Source of the DNA: Muraenolepis orangiensis
Lineage: Eukaryota > Chordata > Actinopteri > Gadiformes > Muraenolepididae
Length of the DNA stretch: 64,000 nucleotides
Assembly: GCA_027704905.1 (NCBI GenBank)
Contig: CM051019.1
Coordinates: forward strand, 21,278,890 to 21,342,889
Direction: 5' to 3'
The notes beneath the pieces are model-generated. The model saw nothing but the letters and a program-made list of their open reading frames with translations. It was not told the DNA's origin and searched no databases. Shown piece by piece: positions 23,701 to 32,629 of this stretch. The position numbers were made by a program, and so were the translations under genes. How positions within the stretch are numbered: position 1 is the stretch's first letter; each line of letters begins with the position of its first letter.

Positions 23701-24976
23701 TAGACACTTGTCTGCACCCGAGTCTATGAGAGCGCCAACCGACAAGGTCTCCGTACCCCAGGCTAAGGTGGCCGGAAAGAGACGATTTAATGTACTACGG
23801 GGCGGGGAAAGGGATGTCTTGCTCACCCGTATGCCCCTTACTGGTGAGCTTGGTCGTTTGGGCGGGTTGGGCAGGATCTGACATAATGTCACTCCTTCCC
23901 ACAGTAGAGGCACTGTTGGTGGGACATCCTGTACTCTCTTAGTCCTACCGAAAGGTGGGATCGGCCAATCTCCATGGGCTCTCCAGGCCCGGACGTCGAC
24001 CTGTCAACAGACAGCACGTGCTGAAAAGGGGGCGTGGCCAAGCCCGCCGCGGACTGGGTGGCGGTCGCCGAGGCAGAGCGACCGGGAGCCGGGCGAAGGA
24101 ACGAACGCTGGGCTCGGTCCAAACGGCGTTCACGCAGCCTTGAGACCATTTGGAGCGTCAGGGTGATTAAATCCCTCAGCGTCTCCGGGCTGTCTCGAAC
24201 GATGAGGTCCTTGATGGCGTCGCTCAAACCCTTGCGATAGAGACAGAGGAGAGCTCTATCGTCCCAACCACTCTCTATGGCTAGGATCCGGAACTCCACC
24301 GTGAAATCGGCCACCGAGCGAGACCCCTGATGGCAAACTAGCAGCCGGCTTGCAGAATCCAACCCATCCAATGGATGGTCAAAGACCGCGCAAAACTCAC
24401 GCTTGAACAGGGGGTAATCGGTGGCATAACCCCCGTCGCTGTTCACGGCGGCTATCGCCCAGCTAAGAGCTCTGTCGGCAAGGAGGGACATCACAAAAGC
24501 AATCCTGGCCCCACCAGAGGAATACTTGGACGGCTGATGTGTGAACAGCAACTCGCACTGAGCTAGGAACCCACGGCACTGGTTCAAATCGCCTCCGAAC
24601 GATCTGGGGCTAACCAAGCTGGGCTCGGCGCAAACGATTGACCCTGCGGGGACATCGGGGCCAGCTGGGATGTAGGACGAACTGGTTCCCGGACCGGAAC
24701 CTGGGGCTGGATAGGTGCTGACGGCTAACGCATCCAGAGATCGCTGGATGGATGCTAGGGCTCTGGACATAGCATCCACCTTGGCGGTGAGACTGGTGAC
24801 CGTACTGACGGTAGTCTGTACGAACCCGAACCCAGCTCGGCCTGCAGTTGGGTAAGTTCGATGGCTTGTTCTGTTACTATCTGGCGTAACTCGGACGGTG
24901 TCCCGCGCCCCGCTTCTGGGTTCTCGGCTTGGCTCATTCTTGGCTTGGTTATTCTGTTACGCCCCAACAAGACCAA
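20755..24976 (-). pseudogene. gag-pol of Gypsy copy 1, multiply frameshifted
   Basis: Pieces in coding order are as follows. Gag is 24976 to 23889, starting MSQAENPEAG and ending QQCLYCGKE at a zinc knuckle. Protease is 23512-23913 with GALIDSGADKCLLD. RT is 22694-23128 with RPCIDYRALNDITVKNRYPL and VVYLDDILIFS. RNase H is 21623-22641 with YIVEVDASDTGIGAVLS. Integrase and chromodomain are 20755-21858 with LDFITGLPVSQGCD, GYHPQSNGQAERANQ and an end at the joint with YLVDWEGF-type sequence. At least six indels separate the pieces. The integrase zinc finger region is shortened relative to copy 2. Confidence 0.88.
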
Positions 24977-25788
24977 CGAGCCAAATGTGCCAAAGAACCC
25001 AGAAGTAGAGAGACACTCAAAACAACGGAAAAAATGTCTTTACTGTAATTATCTCCAACATCAAAAACATAAACTAGGCAGGGTTGGACTGGATACTTGG
25101 CGAGGTCGGAGCTGGAACACGCAGTCTCTCGTGACAGTGGTTCTCAATAACTATTCTGGCACCTGAGCACGTAGCAGGGCGCACATCGCCAGATAGCTAA
25201 ACACCTTCAACTTGATCCAATGACTTCAATGATGAGCCCAAAGTACGTTACGGACGTGCACTTCTACGTCCATTTATTGAAGATGGTCAAGTAACTGAAG
25301 TGTGAAACTGTAAACAATACAAAGGGCAACTATCAATAAAGTACACAAATATTACGAAATATAACAAATATGAGCACATCAAATCTCTAAATACATAGAT
25401 GAACGAATATATACTCACAAACAAAGCTTATTTTAAGATCACACCGGCAGATGGAACAAGATTGAAAGCCCTTGAACAACAACCGGAAAATGGCGCTGCT
25501 CTGATCACGTGACTAACAACCCACGTGAATTCTAACAACTAATGAGAATCTCGATGTAATTGAGAAAAATAGGAAACATTTACCTAATGGCCTATAGGTG
25601 TCACTAGAACCCCTTAAACAGAAAGAAAATAGGTAGGAACACAAACAAGGAATGCACGTAGCATAACAATAACCAAGCGCCCGACGTCGGTCCTCGGCAG
25701 CCTAAAGAAGGGTAGATCCCTCAGTAGGCCTGATTATGATGGGCAACACCTGGGATCGATTAGAGCGTGGGGGGGGGGGGGCACAACA
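24955..25788 (-). repeat. 5' LTR of Gypsy copy 1, split by an insertion
   Basis: LTR sequence runs 24955-25151 and resumes at 25667-25788; the bases CAATAAC occur on both sides of the break. The second part also lacks the CAGGTGTTAATTAG segment present in the other LTRs. Confidence 0.85.
25152..25666 (-). mobile_element. Probable solo LTR nested in the Gypsy LTR
   Basis: About 515 bases are bounded by CAATAAC at 25145-25151 and 25667-25673, so the copied target is 5 to 7 bases. With a 5-bp target (ATAAC) the insert would begin TATTC and end AACA, similar in style to the BEL LTR here (TATAG...TACA). An AATAAA on the minus strand (near 25280) fits an LTR polyadenylation site. It has no coding capacity. 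Family assignment is a guess. Confidence 0.6.
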
Positions 25789-26149
25789 CATACGACGCCA
25801 CTTCACATCAGACATTTGATATCCATGTTGACTGTTCAGTACACTAAGGGAAGGTCTTTTTTGTTCATGGGAGAAAAGCACACATGGGATGCAATATAGT
25901 GCATTAGTGCTTTTGCTGTCTCTCTTCACCTTTTCTCTTCCATTTGCTGCCTTAGTATACTGCAAGTATTGTGGGAATGGCTTTCCCTCAGAATCCTGTA
26001 GCATTTGTTGGTCTTCATCTCTTGTGGCCAATGTCCTAACTATAGACTCCCTGTCCATATTAGTCCTATTTGCTGGCCACAAAGCGGTCATTTGACAGAA
26101 GATGTTCTTCCTCAGAATCTATTTAGCATAACTTGTCATTTATAGCTTC

Positions 26150-26290
26150 CTCACTTTGTCTGTCCTTTTCCTCACTTTGTCTGTCCTTTTCCTCACTTTG
26201 TCTGTCCTTTTCCTCACTCTGTCTGTCCCTTTCCTCACTTTGTCTGTCCTTTTCCTCACTTTGTCTGTCCTTTTCCTCACTTTTCTCTGC
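26150..26290. repeat. 21-bp tandem repeat, about 6-7 copies, in hAT N-terminus
   Basis: The unit TTTGTCTGTCCTTTTCCTCAC is repeated with two substitutions in one copy. On the minus strand it encodes EEKDRQS per unit within the transposase N-terminal region. Confidence 0.93.
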
Positions 26291-26703
26291 TAGAAAGTGC
26301 CGGGGCGGCAGCGCGTTTGGAGACAGGACCAAACCATTACATGTAAATAGAGGGGGTGTACAGAGGCTTTGGATAATTAACTTTTGGAAGAAAGAAGTTA
26401 AATTAATCGTAGGTTTAGTGAGTACTTTATCAATATAAGTTCATATTAATGTTAATTATTGATGATTGATGAAAGGTTACTTAGATTTCTTTTTCTTAAT
26501 GTTCTAAACATTTTGGGTCCCCCTGTCAGTCACGGGCCCTTAGAATCGTCCTAACTTTTCACGCCCTTACGGCGCCCCTGCCCACACACACACTCTCTCA
26601 CACACACACACACTCTCTCACACACACACACACACACACACTCTCTCACACACACACACACGCAAGTGAAGGTTTGACAGAGCTGGTTGGCGACTGATAG
26701 ATC

Positions 26704-27764
26704 ATGTCAAAGAGTCAGACACATGATGAATCCTTGCGGTAAGTGGCTGAATTCTTGGTAACTATTAGTGGCCGTCTGACTGTCCTAAATGGCTCTTTGA
26801 GTGGCTTTCACCCTAACGTTGAGCTGAACCCTAGAACGAAACTGAAACAATACAAAGTCTAATTCAGCGTCGTGAAGGCAAAGGAAGTATGCTAGTTTAG
26901 TTTAATTAAATCGTTCTCATACATGTATATATATTATATATATATATCGACATATCGACATATATCGATATATGGATACATAACAAATAAGGCTTTATGA
27001 CGTGTGTCCATGAAATTATACCACATTGCTGCCTCATAGTTTCTCTTTTGTTTTTTTAGAAGCGTTACACCAGGACGTACTGGTAAGATTCTTAATAGAC
27101 CTTGTGTATTATAATGTATTTTTCAATAATTGTAGGCCTACATCTTAAAAAAAGAAAAGAAAAGACTCATTGCAGGTTAAGCATCCTATCCTGTTAATGT
27201 ATTAGTTTGGTGGTTTTGTCTACAGGTGCGCACATGAAGACGTTTTTCACTGTAAATGGGAGCACTGGTGTGACCGATGCAGTTACAGCCAAAGTCAAGG
27301 GCAAAGGCCAGATTGAAGTGACATCCTCAGACCAATGTGACTACATCCTGGCCTTTTGTGTGATCAGAACTAGGGCTGGCATTGACATCCAGGAGACTAA
27401 AGACAAATGTCCAGGTGTGGAACAAGCCCGTCGATTGTAATCTTACAAATCAATCACCATTATGTTTAAATCTTTCAACATTGTACTGACCTGACATCTG
27501 TTTTAATGTATATCCTGACAGCCGGTAAGCCAGTTATCCTGGTGCTGCTGCATCACACCTTTGATCCAGAAAAATCTGTCTTTGGCCCTGGAGTCACCTT
27601 CTGGGACTCCATCCTCCTCACCGTGGACCTTCTGTTCTACGAAGGTCGTCTGCTCGATTGCCCTCACAACGAACAAGAACTCCAAAAGGTCCTGGATGTG
27701 TTTGGACGAGCATCCTTAAAGGTATAACCATCTGTGCTCCTCCTGAGTGTGTGTGTGTGTGTGT

Positions 27765-27795
<31 letters not shown>

Positions 27796-28022
27796 GGTGG
27801 CTGGTTTACCCTGCCTTGATTACCAAGGACCCACAGGTGTGCAGCCTTGCCAAGCCCCAGACTTAGACCCAGCTTAAACAAGCCACCAACCACCTATTTA
27901 CTTTTATTATAATTAGTATATTATAGACTGCTAATATGTGGATAAACATAACACATTGAATTATTGTATTATATCAGATTTCCCAGGATTTTACAGGATC
28001 TGATGCCTCGTCGGATGTGTAA
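26704..28022 (+). CDS. Uncharacterised small gene, five-exon model (163 aa)
   Basis: Exons are 26704-26738, 27060-27082, 27226-27414, 27522-27721 and 27978-28022. Donors are GCG|GTAAGT, CTG|GTAAGA, CAG|GTGTGG and AAG|GTATAA; each acceptor ends TAG or CAG. The phases (2, 1, 1, 0) join without a stop. The protein starts MSKSQTHDESLRSVTPGRTG, continues through QCDYILAFCVIRTRAGIDI and KPVILVLLHHTFDPEKS, and ends TGSDASSDV-stop. Exons 3 and 4 match the paralogue at 150-775 in sequence, intron position and phase. There is no signal peptide; the core has alternating hydrophobic strands and helices, and no catalytic motif is known to me. The last codons also read as a strong donor (GATGT|GTAAGT), so exon 5 might instead splice onward to 29831; in that frame a stop follows after about 22 codons. 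Confidence 0.72.
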
Positions 28023-28161
28023 GTATTTGACTTTTGTATTATGTATTGATTGCTTACAACTGTATGCACGACACGGTTGTACGAATGACGTATCATCATG
28101 GATGAATAATCATGGGTGTCTTTAAGTGTCCTACACTCTGATCTGTTGAATAATATCCCCC

Positions 28162-28208
28162 GCTGGTGCCCAACCAGTCGATCACGATCGACTGGTTGGG
28201 CACCCCTG
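28162..28208. repeat. Fused hAT ends at the alpha/beta joint
   Basis: The segment reads GGTGCCCAACCAGTCGATC, a few bases, then GATCGACTGGTTGGGCACCCCTG, so both termini of the hAT type at 12607-17456 lie back to back. At the beta/gamma joint (29330-29347) only GGTGCCCAAC joined to CCCCTG remains. Confidence 0.7.
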
Positions 28209-28702
28209 ATATAGACGCTAGGCTCGATGTAGCTGTACGAACACTCCCCTCTGCTGCAAGGTTAGCCTCCATGTCTCTCCGAGCTAGTCCTCCTCCTCCT
28301 CCTCCTCCTCCTCCTCCTCCTCCTCCTCCTCCTCCTCCTCCTACGACGTTAGCATCTCCGAGCTCGGAGAGGAGAACCACGGGCCTAGTCGGGAGAGGAG
28401 GGAGACACAAACCCTGGGAAGAGGGCGGGGCTTAACCCCCCCTAGACTCTGGGAAGAGGGCGGGGCCTAATGTCGCCCCCGAGACTCTGGGAAGAGGGCG
28501 GGGCTTAACCCCCCCTAGACTGGCAAAGGGGCGGGGTTCCGTTGACCTCAGTACGTAGTCGTGAGCAGATTTAGTGTAGGCTATTTCTTATTAAAAGTAG
28601 CACAATCTATCGTTGCTAATGTAGAAATACTACATAATACTGTAATCAGGACGCACGCACACACACACACACGCACACACATCAGTGCGCATGCGCACGT
28701 GG

Positions 28703-28746
<44 letters not shown>

Positions 28747-28996
28747 GTGAAGGTTTGACAGAGCTGGTTGGCGACTGATAGATCATGTCAGAGAGTCAGA
28801 CACATTATCAATCCTTGCGGTAAGTGGCTGAATTCTTGGTAACTATTAGTGGCCGTCTGACTGTCCTAAATGGCTCTTTGAGTGGCTTTCACCCTAACGT
28901 TGAGCTGAACCCTAGAACGAAACTGAAACGCTACAAAGTCTAATTCAGCATCGTGAAGGCAAAGGAAGTATGCTAGTTTAGTTTGAATTTAATCGT

Positions 28997-29035
<39 letters not shown>

Positions 29036-29329
29036 GACATTTCGATATATGGATACATAACAAATAAGGCTTTATGACTTGTGTCCATGAAATTATACCA
29101 CATTGCTGCCACATAGTTCACTCTTAACACACTCTTTTGTTTTTTTAGAAGCGTTACACCAGGAGGTACTGGTAACATAAGTAACTGTAAGTATTTGACT
29201 TTTGTATTATGTATTGATTGCTTACAACTGTATGCACGACACGGTTGTACGAATGACGTATCATCATGGATGAATAATCATGGGTGTCTTTAAGTGTCCT
29301 ACACTCTGATCTGTTGAATAATATCCCCC
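28209..29329. repeat. Tandem block duplication, copy beta
   Basis: It repeats copy alpha from ATATAGACGC through the CCT run, a short GC-box array, the CA repeat, exon 1 and exon 2, and the intron after exon 5. Exons 3 to 5 are missing: the sequence jumps from just after the exon 2 donor to GTAAGTATTTGAC. The CCT run is expanded to about 18 units (28288-28341) compared with about 5 in the other copies. There is no hAT in its CA repeat. Confidence 0.88.
28785..29171 (+). pseudogene. Partial duplicate of the small gene (exons 1 and 2 only)
   Basis: Exon 1 is at 28785-28819 and exon 2 at 29149-29171, both with intact ATG and splice sites. Exon 1 has three amino acid changes relative to the alpha copy (MSESQTHYQSLR). 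The core exons are deleted, so only a promoter-side remnant is left. It could still act as an alternative first exon only if spliced to distant sequence downstream. Confidence 0.75.
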
Positions 29330-29347
29330 GCTGGTGCCCAACCCCTG

Positions 29348-29740
29348 ATATAGACGCTAGGCTCGATGTAGCTGTACGAACACTCCCCTCTGCTGCAAGG
29401 TTAGCCTCCATGTCTCTCCGAGCTAGTCCTCCTCCTCCTCCTACGACGTTAGCATCTCCGAGCTCGGAGAGGAGAACCACGGGCCTAGTCGGGAGAGGAG
29501 GGAGACACAAACCCGCCGCACGGAAAGTAAATCTCGGTCTAAAATATCTCTAAGCGTCGAAGCGTACCACAAATGCGACCGTAAATCCACCACATTGCTT
29601 ATGGAATGGCCATTTTTTTTTTTTTACATCACTTGCTTTTGGTCGAAACGCCCTCCGTGTGCGGAGAACAAATGAGGATCTCATGACGTCACCCCTGAGA
29701 CTCTCTGGGAAGGGGGCGGGGCCCAATGTCGCCCCCGAGA
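29348..29740. repeat. Tandem block duplication, copy gamma (left part)
   Basis: It matches 17457 to about 17880, from ATATAGACGC through a short CCT run to one and a half GC-box units, then switches at CTCTAGAATTTAG to different sequence that leads to the acceptor at 29830. Confidence 0.85.
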
Positions 29741-29830
29741 CTCTAGAATTTAGATATGAATGCTGAATGGTGTGTGTACATCACGGTTAACTGTACCTCA
29801 TTTTGCAAACCTAATATAACTTCTCCACAG

Positions 29831-32181
29831 GGCTGAAGAAAGCGAAAAAAAATTTGAAAGCTTTTGGCAAAGCTGTGGTGAAAGCTGTGGGCAAAGCTGA
29901 GGACAACACTGAGGGCAACGCTGAGGGCAAAGCTGAGGACAACACTGAGGGCAACACTGAGGACAACACTGAGGGCAAAGCTGAGGACAACACTGAGGGC
30001 AACACTGAGGACAACACTGAGGGCAAAGCTGAGGACAACACTGAGGGCAAAGCTGAGGGCAACACTGAGGACAACACTGAGGGCAAAGCTGAGGGCAAAG
30101 CTGAGGGCAAAGCTGAGGGCAACACTGAGGACAACACTGAGGGCAAAGCTGAGGGCAACGCTGAGGACAACACTGAGGGCAAAGCTGAGGACAACACTGA
30201 GGGCAAAGCTGAGGACAACACTGAGGACAACGCTGAGGACAACGCTGAGGGCAAAGCTGAGGGCAAAGCTGAGGACAACACTGAGGACAACGCTGAGGGC
30301 AAAGCTGAGGACAACACTGAGGGCAAAGCTGAGGACAACACTGAGGACAACGCTGAGGGCAAAGCTGAGGACAACGCTGAGGGCAAAGCTGAGGGCAAAG
30401 CTGAGGACAACACTGAGGGCAAAGCTGAGGACAACACTGAGGGCAAAGCTGAGGGCAAAGCTGAGGGCAAAGCTGAGGGCAAAGCTGAGGACAACGCTGA
30501 GGACAACGCTGAGGGCAAAGCTGAGGACAACACTGAGGGCAAAGCTGAGGACAACGCTGAGGGCAAAGCTGAGGACAACACTGAGGGCAAAGCTGAGGGC
30601 AAAGCTGAGGGCAAAGCTGAGGGCAAAGCTGAGGACAACACTGAGGGCAAAGCTGAGGACAACACTGAGGGCAAAGCTGAGGATTTGAAAGCTTTTGGCA
30701 AAGCTGTGGTGAAAGCTGTGGGCAAAGCTGAGGACAACACTGAGGACAACGCTGAGGGCAAAGCTGAGGACAACACTGAGGGCAACACTGAGGACAACGC
30801 TGAGGGCAACACTGAGGACAACGCTGAGGGCAAAGCTGAGGACAACACTGAGGGCAAAGCTGAGGACAACGCTGAGGGCAAAGCTGAGGACAACGCTGAG
30901 GGCAAAGCTGAGGACAACGCTGAGGGCAAAGCTGAGGACAACGCTGAGGGCAAAGCTGAGGACAACACTGAGGGCAAAGCTGAGGACAAAGCTGAGGGCA
31001 AAGCTGAGGACAACGCTGAGGGCAAAGCTGAGGGCAAAGCTGAGGGCAAAGCTGAGGACAACACTGAGGGCAAAGCTGAGGGCAAAGCTGAGGGCAAAGC
31101 TGAGGGCAAAGCTGAGGACAACGCTGAGGGCAAAGCTGAGGACAACACTGAGGGCAAAGCTGAGGACAACGCTGAGGGCAAAGCTGAGGACAACACTGTG
31201 GGCAACGCTGAGGGCAAAGCTGAGGGCAAAGCTGAGGGCAAAGCTGAGGGCAAAGTTGAGGGCAACGCTGAGGGCAAAGCTGAGGGCAAAGCTGAGGGCA
31301 AAGCTGAGGGCAAAGCTGAGGACAACGCTGAGGGCAAAGCTGAGGGCAAAGCTGAGGGCAAAGCTGAGGGCAACGCTGAGGGCAAAGCTGAGGGCAAAGC
31401 TGAGGGCAAAGCTGAGGGCAACGCTGAGGGCAAAGCTGAGGGCAAAGCTGAGGGCAACGCTGAGGGCAACGCTGAGGGCAAAGCTGAGGGCAACGCTGAG
31501 GGCAACGCTGAGGGCAACGCTGAGGGCAACGCTGAGGGCAAAGCTGAGGGCAACGCTGAGGGCAAAGCTGAGGGCAAAGCTGAGGGCAAAGCTGAGGGCA
31601 ACGCTGAGGGCAAAGCTGAGGGCAAAGCTGAGGGCAAAGCTGAGGGCAACGCTGAGGGCAAAGCTGAGGGCAAAGCTGAGGGCAAAGCTGAGGGCAAAGC
31701 TGAGGGCAAAGCTGAGGGCAACGCTGAGGGCAAAGCTGAGGGCAAAGCTGAGGGCAAAGCTGAGGGCAAAGCTGAGGACAACGCTGAGGGCAAAGCTGAG
31801 GGCAAAGCTGAGGGCAACGCTGAGGGCAAAGCTGAGGGCAAAGCTGAGGGCAAAGCTGAGGGCAAAGTTGAGGGCAACGCTGAGGGCAAAGCTGAGGGCA
31901 AAGCTGAGGGCAAAGCTGAGGGCAAAGCTGAGGACAACGCTGAGGGCAAAGCTGAGGGCAAAGCTGAGGGCAAAGCTGAGGGCAACGCTGAGGGCAAAGC
32001 TGAGGGCAAAGCTGAGGGCAAAGCTGAGGGCAACGCTGAGGGCAAAGCTGAGGGCAACGCTGAGGGCAAAGCTGAGGGCAACGCTGAGGGCAACGCTGAG
32101 GGCAACGCTGAGGGCAACGCTGAGGGCAAAGCTGAGGGCAAAGTTGAGGACAACGCTGAGGACAACGCTGGACAACACTGA
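29831..32181 (+). other. Possible repeat-coding exon after a good acceptor
   Basis: The acceptor ACTTCTCCACAG (ending 29830) is followed by an open frame of about 780 codons starting LKKAKKNLKAFGKAVVKAV and continuing as GKAEDNTEG-type repeats to a stop at 32179-32181. The segment before the array (KAFGKAVVKAVGKAEDNT) recurs inside it at about 30686. Entering this frame needs one leftover base from the preceding exon. Exon 4 of the gene at 26704 leaves none and exon 5 leaves two, so the visible model does not reach it in frame. The array is open in several frames and on both strands because of its 12-bp unit, so openness alone is not evidence of coding. Confidence 0.35.
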
Positions 32182-32189
32182 GGACAAGA
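29891..32189. repeat. 12-bp minisatellite, about 190 copies
   Basis: The unit is GGCAAAGCTGAG with variants GACAACACTGAG, GACAACGCTGAG, GGCAACGCTGAG and GGCAACACTGAG. The GAC/ACT types dominate the first half and the GGC/AAA type the second half (from about 31200). Longer-range repetition is visible: the stretch around 31200-31340 recurs at about 31810-31940. The array ends with degenerate GGACAACACTGAGGAC. Confidence 0.97.
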
Positions 32190-32629
32190 CAGTTCTAGTG
32201 TCTACATGCCAATAACACAAAGTCATATCAGTTAAAGTATGATTATGTACACTCAAATATTCAAATATTTGTCAAATTGTTGTTTTATCATTATTGTAAT
32301 AATTGTGTCATATAAATAAATCATATGATAAATGAAACACATTGCTCTGCATTCCAGTGATTAAAGCAGTTGAAATACTCTAAACATTATGACAGGTATC
32401 ATGTTTCATGGACTTGTGGGTTCCACCCATGTGGTGGTTTGTCTTGTCGTGGTAGGCCTGTGCTTGTGAAGCTCGGATTCTGAATTAGCAACATGTGTGG
32501 TCCTAGTCCGTCCGCGGTCATGGTGTACTCCTACACACCATAATATATATATATTGATTGACTTGACAATGATATGACGAGTAGGCTACCGCTTATTATA
32601 ATAACATATAATAACCATTACGTGTAGGA
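32190..32629. other. No gene recognised
   Basis: AT-rich sequence after the 12-bp array. AATAAA hexamers near 32315 and TATAATATAT tracts are present. It could be the 3' flank of the gene copy but shows no exon. Confidence 0.45.

Larger units (their letters stand above)
20287..25793 (-). mobile_element. Chromodomain Ty3/Gypsy element, copy 1 (degraded)
   Basis: The element lies at 20292-25788, flanked by the 5-bp duplication CATAC (20287-20291 and 25789-25793). The LTRs are 20292-20606 and 24955-25788; the latter contains a 515-bp insertion (25152-25666). A purine-rich tract, AGGGGGGGATAC on the minus strand, abuts the low-coordinate LTR as expected for the plus-strand primer. It is of the same family as the element at 50703-55849 but has more frameshifts and deletions. 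It is inserted in the coding part of a hAT transposase. Confidence 0.93.
19037..26332 (-). pseudogene. hAT transposase (TTF finger, DUF4371 core), interrupted
   Basis: Reading from 26332 down, an N-terminal part holds seven EEKDRQS-type repeats. A TTF-like finger follows: ALYCIPCVLFSHEQ, ending SDVKWRRM at the Gypsy junction. Past the Gypsy it resumes as YDKFPNHEKNKAHRDCYLKW (from about 20286). The core follows: YYSVICDATPDISHTEQNV with the first catalytic Asp, then DIADCRGQGYDNGANMSGK and FSPCASHTL. After the SINE it continues as VSTFFGCINRLYTLVSASPG near 19250. Frameshifts lie near 26100 and 19700. This is the standard layout of DUF4371-type hAT transposases; it cannot make a full protein now. 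Confidence 0.85.
18413..26580 (-). mobile_element. hAT element (DUF4371/ZMYM-like) carrying SINE and Gypsy insertions
   Basis: The ends are CAGGGGCGCCGCC and, at the right, ACGGCGCCCCTG, a 12-bp terminal inverted repeat with one mismatch. The flanks CACACACA (18405-18412) and CCCACACA (26581-26588) fit an 8-bp duplication within a CA repeat. Transposase fragments are on the minus strand at 25789-26330, 19494-20291 and about 19037-19312. They are interrupted by a chromodomain Gypsy (20292-25788) and a SINE (about 19313-19519). Removing the Gypsy leaves about 2.7 kb. The element sits immediately upstream of exon 1 of the gene at 26704. Confidence 0.88.
17457..28161. repeat. Tandem block duplication, copy alpha (split by a hAT)
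   Basis: The block starts ATATAGACGCTAGGCTCGATG and ends GTTGAATAATATCCCCC. Its parts in order are a CCT-rich segment, a GC-box minisatellite, a CA repeat (18355-18412), an inserted hAT (18413-26580), the continued CA/CT repeat and the five-exon gene. Without the hAT the block is about 2.5 kb. Copies beta (28209-29329) and gamma (29348-29740, left part only) follow directly. Confidence 0.85.

Noticed and set aside
29891..32189. Antifreeze- or silk-like structural protein gene
   Set aside because: The repeats only loosely recall such proteins; composition (Lys, Glu, Asp, Asn) does not match known antifreeze repeats, and the reading frame is not linked to a proven transcript.
29743..32256. Minus-strand frames of 837 and 784 codons (LSFALS and ALPS repeats)
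   Set aside because: Antisense readings of the 12-bp array. Their ends run into unrelated sequence without conserved motifs.
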